A stretch of DNA of 28,422 nucleotides, taken from the IMG/VR virus record IMGVR_UViG_3300000553_000254, positions 1 to 28,422 of that record. One strand, given 5' to 3'. This DNA comes from a virus. The position numbers were made by a program, and so were the translations under genes. The notes beneath the pieces are model-generated. The model ran no database searches. It had not been told where the DNA came from and was given only the letters and a program-made list of their open reading frames with translations. Positions 1 through 4,271 of this stretch are shown in pieces. Numbering within the stretch: position 1 is the stretch's first letter; each line of letters opens with the position of its first letter.

Positions 1-240
1 CAAATCTTCAGAAGATAAACCTGGAGACTGTTCAAGTATAGAGTCTGTTACTAATGCACTAAAGGTTAAACCACCATGAACATCAATAATTTGATTGAGT
101 TCTTCATAGTGTTTACCATATGCAGGATGCCCTTCAGGTACAATTACATAACCATTACCCCATCCATATGAATCATCATCATCTGATAGGTAAAACGCCA
201 CTGCATAATTTACTATTGATTTTACAACAAAATGTTTCAT
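1..240 (-). CDS. Conserved phage protein of unknown function, C-terminus cut by window edge
   Basis: The reading frame begins at an ATG at 240 and stays open for 80 codons to the left edge, so the C-terminus is missing. It starts MKHFVVKSIVNY and then has an Asp run (DDDD) and a Trp-Gly rich stretch (SYGWGNGY). It also carries the phrases GHPAYGKHYEEL and IDVHGGLTFS. I recall similar Gly-His-Pro...Tyr-Gly-Lys and HGGLTFS phrases from small phage proteins in many hosts, none with an assigned function; this is memory, not a search. It lies last in the minus-strand small-gene block, 21 nt beyond the preceding tiny ORF. The leader before the ATG is A-rich with no Shine-Dalgarno, like the other genes here. 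Coding status is fairly sure and function unknown. Confidence 0.75.
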   Translation of the reverse strand, partial: MKHFVVKSIVNYAVAFYLSDDDDSYGWGNGYVIVPEGHPAYGKHYEELNQIIDVHGGLTFSALVTDSILEQSPGLSSEDL

Positions 241-261
241 AGGATTTAAGTGTTTAGTTAT

Positions 262-327
262 TTAATTTGTGAGAAGGTTGATAAGAATACTGGATAATAT
301 TGCAAACAGGGCCGGCGTTACTATCAT
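262..327 (-). other. Possible frameshifted second half of a small two-helix membrane protein
   Basis: An ATG-started 21-aa frame reads MIVTPALFAILSSILINLLT plus one residue and a stop; it is strongly hydrophobic. Upstream in the same frame, with no stop back to about position 363, come residues FYVNDRFFRK, a typical charged loop between two membrane helices. The neighbouring 36-aa frame (344-454) supplies a first helix in another frame. A single-base shift near 345-360 would join them into one protein of about 60 residues. Either this is a tiny separate peptide or the gene is broken by an indel or sequencing error. The sequence alone cannot decide. Confidence 0.3.
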
Positions 328-343
328 CTTTCTAAAGAATCTA

Positions 344-454
344 TCATTTACATAGAATGTAAACAATAAATATTAGAAGAATACCTATAAGGAAGTAAAG
401 AACAACATCTTGTTTATCAGGTTTATTGTTTGGTTGATTAATGAGTAACGGCAT
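344..454 (-). CDS. Tiny single-helix membrane peptide (36 aa)
   Basis: ATG at 454, stop TGA at 344-346. The product has a polar N-terminus rich in Asn, Pro, Lys and Asp (INQPNNKPDKQD) and then one membrane helix (VVLYFLIGILLIFIVYIL). It starts only 6 nt after the stop of the 75-aa gene at 461-688, a spacing typical of an operon. The amino-acid pattern is that of a real one-helix phage peptide, not random translation. The function is unknown; small early membrane peptides of phages often act on the host envelope, but nothing here shows that. It may be the first half of a two-helix protein (see 262-327). Confidence 0.45.
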   Translation of the reverse strand: MPLLINQPNNKPDKQDVVLYFLIGILLIFIVYILCK

Positions 455-460
455 AACATG

Positions 461-688
461 TTAATTAATATGGGACAGATGAATGATTAAATTCTCGCGG
501 GTAACAGGTTTAAATACTTTACTGCCCGGGAAGATACAGTAATAAAGAAAGCTTCTATTAACATAAGAGATCTTAACATTACCTCCTATACAAACTATCT
601 TCTCTTTATCTTGTATCCCTAGATTATACTCAATAGTAATAACAAGAGTCTCTATGAGAGGAGATAGAAAAGTAATATTAGTATCCAT
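461..688 (-). CDS. Small hypothetical protein (75 aa)
   Basis: ATG at 688, preceded on the minus strand by an A/T-rich leader (TTTAACTTTTTAAATT) and no Shine-Dalgarno. The product starts MDTNITFLSPLIETLVITIEY, contains KEKIVCIGGNVKISYVNRSF and ends in NLIIHLSHIN. Alternating hydrophobic residues suggest a small beta-rich fold, and no motif is recognised. The reading frame fills most of the gap between the SSB-like gene and the membrane peptide, and the next ORF starts 6 nt after its stop. One copy of the repeated AGAGCATTAATA sequence lies about 70 nt upstream. Coding is likely but not certain because of the short length. Confidence 0.55.
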   Translation of the reverse strand: MDTNITFLSPLIETLVITIEYNLGIQDKEKIVCIGGNVKISYVNRSFLYYCIFPGSKVFKPVTRENLIIHLSHIN

Positions 689-757
689 AATTTAAAAAGT
701 TAAAGAAGATACGTGAGTGAGTATGTAGCTATATAGTGTGCTGATTTTTTTGGTTTT

Positions 758-769
758 AGAGCATTAATA
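758..769. promoter_or_regulatory. AGAGCATTAATA repeat, copy A
   Basis: The 12-mer AGAGCATTAATA is repeated in the intergenic DNA of the minus-strand block (also at 1596-1607, and as AGAGCATTCAATA at 1695-1707). This copy is preceded by TTTT and followed by GTAAAATACTA. It sits about 70 nt upstream of the start at 688. Recurrence only between genes suggests a control site; whether it is a promoter part or an operator is open. Confidence 0.4.
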
Positions 770-840
770 GTAAAATACTAGATGGGTAAAGGGTGGATAA
801 TCAAGTAGTTACAGCGTTTACTTAAAGTAAAATCAAATAA

Positions 841-892
841 ATGAAGTGCTTGACATTTGGTTATACTGTACCAATGTCAAGCTTAACTTCAT
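841..892 (-). terminator. Long hairpin downstream of the SSB-like gene, probable terminator
   Basis: The inner stem pairs 849-860 with 871-882 (GCTTGACATTTGG-side against CCAATGTCAAGC, one bulged T) around a 10-nt loop. An outer stem pairs ATGAAGT (841-847) with ACTTCAT (886-892). It lies about 40 nt beyond the stop of the gene at 931-1389. Read on the minus strand it is followed by TTATTTGATTTTACTTT, which is T-rich but not an uninterrupted run. Because it contains two inverted TTGACA sequences, a protein-binding operator is an alternative. Confidence 0.55.
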
Positions 893-930
893 CTATTCAA
901 TTCTCAGCGGTTTCAGCTGTTCAAATTAGA

Positions 931-1389
931 TTAAAACGGTGTTGTTTCATCATCTAATTTAGCATCTGAACCGTTGTCTAATACCGGTTCTTCAACTTCA
1001 GTTTTTGTAACTGCTTGATTTTCAGGTGTTAGTGTGATATTAGCACGTTGTCTAGTGCCAGATTTAAGATTGGCAAAGATTTGTGCGGCATCAAGTTTTG
1101 CTAACTCCTTACCTGAATCAGTGTTTACACGTTTAGCAAGTTCTGCATTCATTAAATCTTCATCTAATGTATCAGCGTAAACACCTGAGTCAGTGATGAT
1201 TAGATCACAAGATCTACCGTGTGCTTGATTAGTAAACCATAATGGTTGAGAAGTTACCTTATCTTCAGCATAGAATTCTCCCTGTGCTATACGGTAAGCT
1301 TTCAATTCAGCAGGTGTACCTGTTACTACATACATAAATGCTACTTCACGTTTTTTGTTTCTGTAGCTACTTTTCAAAATTGCTTTCAT
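931..1389 (-). CDS. Single-stranded DNA-binding protein-like (152 aa, acidic DDETTPF tail)
   Basis: ATG at 1389 after an A-rich leader (CCAAAAACCAAAAACAA), stop TAA at 931-933. The first ~75 residues alternate hydrophobic and polar residues with several basic and aromatic ones (KSSYRNKKREVAFMYVV, SQPLWFTNQ), compatible with an OB-fold. A low-complexity linker of about 35 residues follows. The end is the acidic tip SDAKLDDETTPF. A terminal Asp-Asp...Pro-Phe is the hallmark of bacterial and phage SSBs, where the tip docks replication proteins. crAss-like phages carry an SSB in their replication block, which fits the position. The next gene upstream (1845-2384) ends with nearly the same DAKLD tail. 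The element at 1471-1493 may be its promoter. SSB assignment is inferred from the tail and context, since no OB-fold motif is diagnostic. Confidence 0.6.
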   Translation of the reverse strand: MKAILKSSYRNKKREVAFMYVVTGTPAELKAYRIAQGEFYAEDKVTSQPLWFTNQAHGRSCDLIITDSGVYADTLDEDLMNAELAKRVNTDSGKELAKLDAAQIFANLKSGTRQRANITLTPENQAVTKTEVEEPVLDNGSDAKLDDETTPF

Positions 1390-1453
1390 TTGTTTTTGGT
1401 TTTTGGATTTGTTTAACTGTTTATTTTATATTAACTGATTGATATTCAGGGTT

Positions 1454-1573
1454 TTATATTTGACACCAAATATCACGGCGAAGCCGGGGGCAAGAGAGGT
1501 AAAGAAGATAATCCACAAAGTCATTATACACCCTGTTACTAGAAAGTGTTTTCCCGGGGATTTTGGAGACCAT
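1454..1573 (-). CDS. Possible 39-aa peptide upstream of the SSB-like gene
   Basis: ATG at 1573, stop TAA at 1454-1456. The product starts MVSKIPGKTLSSNRVYNDFV and continues with Asp, Tyr, Leu and a basic end containing RLRRD. The first 28 residues look protein-like. The last ten codons overlap the repeated GCCCCCG element, so the frame there may be accidental. There is no Shine-Dalgarno. It lies 64 nt upstream of the SSB-like start. Weak evidence; it could be noise or a leader peptide. Confidence 0.25.
   Translation of the reverse strand: MVSKIPGKTLSSNRVYNDFVDYLLYLSCPRLRRDIWCQI
1471..1493 (-). promoter_or_regulatory. GCCCCCG/GATA composite element, copy 1 (diverged)
   Basis: Minus-strand reading: TTGCCCCCGGC, 8 nt, GATATTT. 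It matches the other three copies in the G/C core and the GATAT half, but has GGC in place of GTC. This copy carries a mini-hairpin CGGC-GAA-GCCG at 1476-1486 (plus strand), a very stable DNA loop type. It lies 82 nt upstream of the start of the SSB-like gene. Likely a phage promoter or operator; function inferred from recurrence. Confidence 0.5.
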
Positions 1574-1595
1574 TTTACTTAACTCATTGTAAATC

Positions 1596-1607
1596 AGAGC
1601 ATTAATA
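1596..1607. promoter_or_regulatory. AGAGCATTAATA repeat, copy B
   Basis: Exact copy of the 12-mer at 758-769, here followed by AAATATCACTT. It lies in the control region upstream of the SSB-like gene, about 207 nt before its start. Probable regulatory sequence, role unknown. Confidence 0.4.
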
Positions 1608-1667
1608 AAATATCACTTGGAATAGAGAGAAAAATAAGTGTTTTTACGGTGAGCATTAGGCATCAGT

Positions 1668-1687
1668 TGGATTCTGTACAGATTCCA
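1668..1687. promoter_or_regulatory. 20-bp palindrome TGGATTCTGTACAGATTCCA, operator-like
   Basis: Nine of ten base pairs are symmetrical about a central TA (only T1672 opposite T1683 breaks the dyad). Such a dyad is typical of a site for a dimeric regulator. The surrounding 26 nt (1664-1689) recur at 3316-3341 with 21 of 26 identical bases. The half-site GGATTCTGTA also occurs at 3173-3182, ahead of the plus-strand genes. Confidence 0.5.
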
Positions 1688-1694
1688 GCATTTT

Positions 1695-1707
1695 AGAGCA
1701 TTCAATA
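1695..1707. promoter_or_regulatory. AGAGCATTCAATA repeat, copy C
   Basis: Variant of the AGAGCATTAATA repeat with one inserted C, preceded by TTTT as in copy A and followed by CTATATAAC. It starts 8 nt after the palindrome at 1668-1687, so the two may form one control site. Confidence 0.35.
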
Positions 1708-1767
1708 CTATATAACTTATAATAAAATAAATAAACTATATGTTAACGTTTATTTATTTCCCAACTA

Positions 1768-1790
1768 TATCTTACCTGTGACGGGGGCAA
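1768..1790 (-). promoter_or_regulatory. GCCCCCGTC/GATA composite element, copy 2
   Basis: Minus-strand reading: TACTTGCCCCCGTC, 8 nt, GATATAG. It lies just beyond the terminator of the 179-aa gene, where a new transcript toward the SSB-like gene would have to start. It is flanked by a short inverted repeat CTTAC/GTAAG (1771-1775 and 1791-1795). Confidence 0.55.
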
Positions 1791-1805
1791 GTAAGGTAGC
1801 TACGC

Positions 1806-1845
1806 AAAAAAAAGAAAGAGAGCCATTTCTGGCTCTCCTTTCTTT
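1806..1845 (-). terminator. Rho-independent terminator of the 179-aa gene
   Basis: On the minus strand the hairpin has a 7-bp core (GAGAGCC at 1818-1824 paired with GGCTCTC at 1831-1837) and a 6-nt loop. It extends by seven A-T/G-C pairs (1811-1817 with 1839-1845, one bulged C). Eight T residues follow (complement of A1806-A1813). It abuts the stop codon at 1845-1847. Confidence 0.85.
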
Positions 1846-2384
1846 TACTCATCTAGTTTAGCGTCTGCGCTAGACTCTAACACTGCGTGTGCAGGGTTAG
1901 GTTGTTGCGCAGTTTGGGCATGTTGTGAATGTGAGTAATTGGCCATCTGTGCTCTGCGTTGCTCACGTTTCATCTCTGCCTCACGCTCTTCACGTTCTAC
2001 ATCAGCGGCGCCCTTAGCATTGAAGTAAGATTGCTGATACATAAGTGGTTTACGGGTGATGCTTTTGAACCTTGCTTCCTGTATCAATCTTTCAGTATCA
2101 TCTATGAACACTGATTGTCCATTCATAGAGATTGTTAGATAGATAGTTTCACCATCTGCTTCCTCATTACTGCGGAACGTTGGTAATCCATCAGGTGTTT
2201 CCTTGTAAAATTCTTTGTTCTGTGCTTTCAACACAGTTCTGAATTCATTTACAAGTGCTGGGTTCTGACCTGGGTCAACGTGGTAAATATATCCACCAAC
2301 CTCATGTGGTGTAATAATTTTACCTGTAGCCTTGTCTTTTTTCAAATGAATGCCTGCAAATGATGCTGTTACAAATTTCTTCAT
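1845..2384 (-). CDS. Early-region protein with SSB-like shared acidic tail (179 aa)
   Basis: ATG at 2384 after an A-rich leader (CAATTAAAAAAACAATT). The N-terminal ~125 residues form a beta-rich domain (MKKFVTASFAGIHLKKDK, VGGYIYHVDPGQNPALV, ETIYLTISMNGQSVFIDD). A highly charged Glu/Arg helix of about 30 residues follows (EREEREAEMKREQRR), then a Gln/His/Ala-rich linker, then the tip SSADAKLDE. That tip is almost the same as the SDAKLDDE near the end of the neighbouring SSB-like protein, so both may dock to the same partner. It is a single-gene unit: element copy 3 lies 31 nt upstream and a terminator follows at 1806-1845. I do not recognise the family; a replication or ssDNA-binding accessory role is inferred only from the tail and neighbour. 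Confidence 0.7.
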   Translation of the reverse strand: MKKFVTASFAGIHLKKDKATGKIITPHEVGGYIYHVDPGQNPALVNEFRTVLKAQNKEFYKETPDGLPTFRSNEEADGETIYLTISMNGQSVFIDDTERLIQEARFKSITRKPLMYQQSYFNAKGAADVEREEREAEMKREQRRAQMANYSHSQHAQTAQQPNPAHAVLESSADAKLDE

Positions 2385-2414
2385 AATTGTTTTTTTAATT
2401 GTTTATTTATTAAT

Positions 2415-2437
2415 TATCATAAGCAATGACGGGGGCA
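2415..2437 (-). promoter_or_regulatory. GCCCCCGTC/GATA composite element, copy 3
   Basis: Minus-strand reading: TAAGTGCCCCCGTC, 9 nt, GATAATT. The GATA half lies 31 nt before the ATG of the 179-aa gene and just past the terminator of the 85-aa gene, so it is placed exactly where a promoter is needed. No TAnnTTTG host-type box is present in the gap. Short inverted repeat TAAG/CTTA flanks the G/C core. Confidence 0.6.
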
Positions 2438-2452
2438 CTTACTCTGGATTTA

Positions 2453-2480
2453 AAATAAAGGGGTTAAAACCCCTTTATTT
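2453..2480 (-). terminator. Terminator of the 85-aa gene, perfect hairpin
   Basis: Perfect 13-bp inverted repeat (AAATAAAGGGGTT at 2453-2465 against 2468-2480) with a minimal loop, ending 4 nt from the stop codon at 2485. On the minus strand T-rich sequence continues past the stem. The A/T outer stem means it could also act in the other direction, though no plus-strand gene ends here. Confidence 0.85.
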
Positions 2481-2484
2481 AATA

Positions 2485-2742
2485 CTACATATCTTCTTCA
2501 GTTATCTCTTCAAGTAGATGGTAACGTTCTATTAAAGCCTTAACCTCTGAAAGATTATCTAATGTTTCAATAACTTTTATTACATTGTTAGATAATGTAG
2601 TAAATTCATCTTTATCAAAAATGGGTGGATAACAATAATGTGTTAGATACAACTTTAGTTGTTCCTGAACGTTATCTTGTAGTTCCTCTACATTTTTAAA
2701 GATTGTCTTTAAGTGATCCAATGCCTCTGTTGTGTTTCTCAT
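2485..2742 (-). CDS. Small helical hypothetical protein (85 aa)
   Basis: ATG at 2742, stop TAG. The product is acidic and almost wholly alpha-helical by composition, with heptad-like Leu spacing (ALDHLKTIFKNVEEL, NNVIKVIETLDNLSEV, ERYHLLEEITEEDM) and one central Pro-Pro break (YCYPPIF). No motif is recognised. The start follows an A-rich leader (TTTAAAACTTAAACATT). A terminator-like hairpin (2771-2795) lies only 29 nt upstream on the same strand. Transcription from element copy 4 would therefore have to pass that hairpin to reach this gene. The gene has its own perfect terminator at 2453-2480. Confidence 0.65.
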   Translation of the reverse strand: MRNTTEALDHLKTIFKNVEELQDNVQEQLKLYLTHYCYPPIFDKDEFTTLSNNVIKVIETLDNLSEVKALIERYHLLEEITEEDM

Positions 2743-2770
2743 AATGTTTAAGTTTTAAATGATAGTAAAA

Positions 2771-2795
2771 CCCATCGGGCATTGTGCCCAATGGG
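2771..2795 (-). terminator. Hairpin upstream of the 85-aa gene, terminator or attenuator
   Basis: CCCATCGGGCA (2771-2781) pairs with TGCCCAATGGG (2785-2795): 10 of 11 pairs around a 3-nt loop. On the minus strand the stem is followed at once by TTTTAC. There is no T run in the plus direction. It lies 9 nt after a 20-aa micro-ORF and 29 nt before the 85-aa gene, an arrangement like a leader-peptide attenuator. Confidence 0.6.
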
Positions 2796-2804
2796 GGAAT
2801 GTTG

Positions 2805-2867
2805 TTAATCTAATAGAAGCATTACCACTCCCGTGGTAACGTCAACCCAATAACTCTTGTGATACAT
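2805..2867 (-). CDS. Possible 20-aa leader peptide
   Basis: ATG at 2867, stop TAA at 2805-2807. The product is MYHKSYWVDVTTGVVMLLLD. Composition and the Trp-Val-Asp-Val-Thr-Thr-Gly phrase look protein-like. The leader TTTAAAACATACAGT resembles other starts here. The GATA half of element copy 4 is 29 nt upstream, almost the same spacing as for the 179-aa gene (31 nt). The hairpin 2771-2795 follows. It may be a real tiny gene, a leader peptide, or chance. Confidence 0.35.
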   Translation of the reverse strand: MYHKSYWVDVTTGVVMLLLD

Positions 2868-2895
2868 ACTGTATGTTTTAAATTAATAATACTAA

Positions 2896-2919
2896 TATCA
2901 TTAACCATGACGGGGGCAA
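2896..2919 (-). promoter_or_regulatory. GCCCCCGTC/GATA composite element, copy 4
   Basis: Minus-strand reading: TAATTGCCCCCGTC, 9 nt, GATATTA. It shares with copy 3 the exact core, the 9-nt spacer and the distance to the next ATG. It would drive the 20-aa micro-ORF and, by readthrough of the hairpin, the 85-aa gene. Confidence 0.6.
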
Positions 2920-2989
2920 TTACCTGGCTCATAAAAGAATGCTTTCTGGTTTTGGCCCTAATAGGTGAAACATTTCTAGGTAGGATTGA

Positions 2990-3049
2990 CCCCCTAGGGG
3001 GAGAGCAGAACACCCCGGGGGCGGAGCAGGGAGGATCCACCCCCCTCTC
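2990..3049. other. GC-rich island with nested palindromes
   Basis: In otherwise AT-rich DNA these 60 nt are mostly G and C. They include the perfect 12-bp palindrome CCCCCTAGGGGG (2990-3001), CCCCGGGG (3013-3020), GGATCC (3033-3038) and a CCCCCC run followed by TCTCT. The GGGGGC string at 3017-3022 resembles the core of the repeated element but lacks the GATA half. It could be a protein-binding site, an origin-associated structure or foreign DNA. Confidence 0.45.
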
Positions 3050-3283
3050 TAATACAAACTATTTTTGTGGCCATTTAGTCAGTCCAAAATTTTTGGAAAA
3101 ATATTTTAAAGTGAATACCTTAAGGGAGATATGATTAGGGTAATAATTAAGGTTTGGTGTTTTGTCTATATAGGATTCTGTAAGAAGTGTGCTTCCGACC
3201 TATTCTTTTTGCGAATGTTTCTTTTGAATGACATGCTGTCAAAATTATAGTTTCTTACACAAGGTAGATAACTAATAACAGGC

Positions 3284-3348
3284 TTAGGTAAAAGCATGTG
3301 TGCAGATACACTGCGCAGTTAGACCCTGTATAGAATCCAGCTACCTAA
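3284..3348. other. 65-nt hairpin-rich element upstream of the plus-strand block
   Basis: A perfect 7-bp closing stem pairs TTAGGTA (3284-3290) with TACCTAA (3342-3348). Inside is a 7-bp hairpin (TGTGCAG 3299-3305 with CTGCGCA 3311-3317, loop ATACA, one G-T pair), and then 3316-3341, a 21-of-26 copy of the sequence at 1664-1689. It resembles part of a tRNA cloverleaf but lacks D and T arms and CCA. It ends 71 nt before the first plus-strand gene and may act as DNA or as a 5' untranslated RNA. Confidence 0.45.
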
Positions 3349-3419
3349 AGAAAGTTTATTATTCTCTTGCATCCCATGGTATAATTCTTTATATTGTAGT
3401 ATAACTAAATTTTAATATC

Positions 3420-3758
3420 ATGGGATTAGGTAACGGAAATGCCAACGAAGGCAACAAAGGAAGTAACTGGAAGTTTGACTTCTCAGTCCTTACAGGTTTA
3501 TTAGATATTGCATCTACCCTTGGTGGTGGACCAAACCCAACTGTTAGAACTCCGGCTGTGATCAGTTCATCATCTACTGGTACAATTGCTGCAGGTTCTG
3601 TATTAGTAACTATTCAAAATGTTGGTGCTGCCACAGGTACCGTATTAGGAGTGTCTCTCCCAGCTGGTAAATCAATTACATTTTCTGGTAATGGTCAGAT
3701 TGGTGCTATCACTTATGTAGCTACTGGCACTACATTTTTAATTAATACTTTGACGTAA
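3420..3758 (+). CDS. Small Gly/Thr-rich virion or fibre-like protein (112 aa), first gene of the plus-strand block
   Basis: ATG at 3420 after leader TAACTAAATTTTAATATC. The N-terminus is GNGNANEGNKGSNWKFDF, a Gly/Asn-rich opening that I associate with small accessory or fibre proteins of Bacteroidota phages. From residue ~45 it becomes a beta-sandwich-like repeat of Ser, Thr, Gly and Val with repeated short phrases (GSVLVTIQNVGAATGTVLGV, TFSGNGQIGAITYVATG), ending TTFLINTLT. There are no Cys and few charges. It lies alone ahead of a separate promoter box (3800-3807). A structural role is inferred from composition; no enzyme motif is seen. Confidence 0.75.
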   Translation: MGLGNGNANEGNKGSNWKFDFSVLTGLLDIASTLGGGPNPTVRTPAVISSSSTGTIAAGSVLVTIQNVGAATGTVLGVSLPAGKSITFSGNGQIGAITYVATGTTFLINTLT

Positions 3759-3799
3759 AATTTTTTACTTTTGTTGGTACAACCAAATGAAATTATACT

Positions 3800-3807
3800 T
3801 AAATTTG
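3800..3807 (+). promoter_or_regulatory. TAnnTTTG (-7) box, TAAATTTG
   Basis: An exact match to the Bacteroidota -7 consensus TAnnTTTG, 24 nt before the ATG at 3832. A TTTG lies at 3770-3773 but the gap (26 nt) is longer than usual for a -33 box. It supports the downstream ATG at 3832 as the true start, since the box would otherwise fall inside the gene. Confidence 0.5.
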
Positions 3808-3831
3808 TCTAAACCAACAAACACTATTATT

Positions 3832-4263
3832 ATGACTATTAACATTTCCAACTTAGAATTAAAAGCATCTTTTCAACCTACTCTTATTGAGTTGTCTAAA
3901 TCTAAGGCTCCGTTGAAAGTATCTTGGAATGCTGCTAAGACTATTAAGTCTGTAGGAGCTGCTATTGATACGTTTGATGCTGCACGTCAAAACATCCTTG
4001 AGTCACGTTGTAGTAAAGACAGTGAAGGCAATCCTGTTACTGAAACACAAAACGTAATCAATGAACAAGGTATTACTGTTCCTAGTTCTGTGTATGTATT
4101 CCCTACACCAGAAATTAAAGCAGAGACTGAAAGTTTGTTAGACGCTTTAGCAAAGACAATGGTAGATGTAGAAATCTATCCGGTTAAATTAGATGATTTT
4201 GGTTCAAGTGAACAAATTACAGGTTTAAGTGTATTAGCACTTAGAGAGTTCATAACTGAATAA
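3832..4263 (+). CDS. Hypothetical protein (143 aa)
   Basis: The frame is open from an ATG at 3787, but I chose the ATG at 3832. It follows a leader (CTAAACCAACAAACACTATTATT) like those of other genes here, and a -7 promoter box lies between the two ATGs. The product starts MTINISNLELKASFQPTLIE. It has a helical middle with KAPLKVSWNAAKTIKSVG and a loop with DSEGNPVTETQNVINEQGITV. The C-terminal half is acidic (PTPEIKAETESLLDALAKTM...VEIYPVKLDD). No family motif is recognised. The next gene starts 8 nt after the stop, so the two are probably co-transcribed. Confidence 0.75.
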   Translation: MTINISNLELKASFQPTLIELSKSKAPLKVSWNAAKTIKSVGAAIDTFDAARQNILESRCSKDSEGNPVTETQNVINEQGITVPSSVYVFPTPEIKAETESLLDALAKTMVDVEIYPVKLDDFGSSEQITGLSVLALREFITE

Positions 4264-4271
4264 ATCTAACA

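Larger units (their letters stand above)
1390..1844. other. 455-nt intergenic control region with repeated elements and micro-ORFs
   Basis: No gene of normal size is present. The region holds two copies of the GCCCCCGtC/GATA element (1471-1493 and 1768-1790), two AGAGCATTAATA-type repeats (1596-1607 and 1695-1707), a 20-bp imperfect palindrome (1668-1687) and the terminator of the upstream gene (1806-1845). On the minus strand there are micro-ORFs at 1656-1691 (11 aa), 1594-1656 (20 aa, overlapping the previous one as TAATG) and 1454-1573 (39 aa). These could be leader peptides or the remains of a decayed gene. Confidence 0.6.
2743..3419. other. 677-nt divergent control region between the minus- and plus-strand blocks
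   Basis: The two gene blocks diverge here and no gene of normal size is supported. From left to right it holds a minus-strand hairpin/terminator (2771-2795), a 20-aa micro-ORF (2805-2867), the fourth GCCCCCGTC/GATA element (2896-2919), a GC-rich palindrome-filled island (2990-3049) and a half-site GGATTCTGTA (3173-3182). A 65-nt hairpin-rich element with a copy of the 1664-1689 sequence (3284-3348) lies next to the first plus-strand gene. Frames of 72 and 91 codons cross the island but have no start context and odd composition. Expected contents are divergent promoters and possibly a replication origin; no origin signature was recognised. Confidence 0.6.

Noticed and set aside
2822-3040. 72-codon frame on the minus strand across the GC-rich island
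   Set aside because: No start context, Pro/Cys/Arg-rich odd product driven by the GC island, and it overlaps the better micro-ORF, the repeated element and palindromes.
2859-3134. 91-codon plus-strand frame with a hydrophobic start
   Set aside because: It needs a GTG start without the usual A-rich leader, runs through element copy 4 and the GC island, and its second half looks random.
3284-3348. tRNA gene
   Set aside because: Only an acceptor-like stem and one arm can be formed; there is no T arm with a TTC loop, no anticodon arm of normal shape, and it is only 65 nt.
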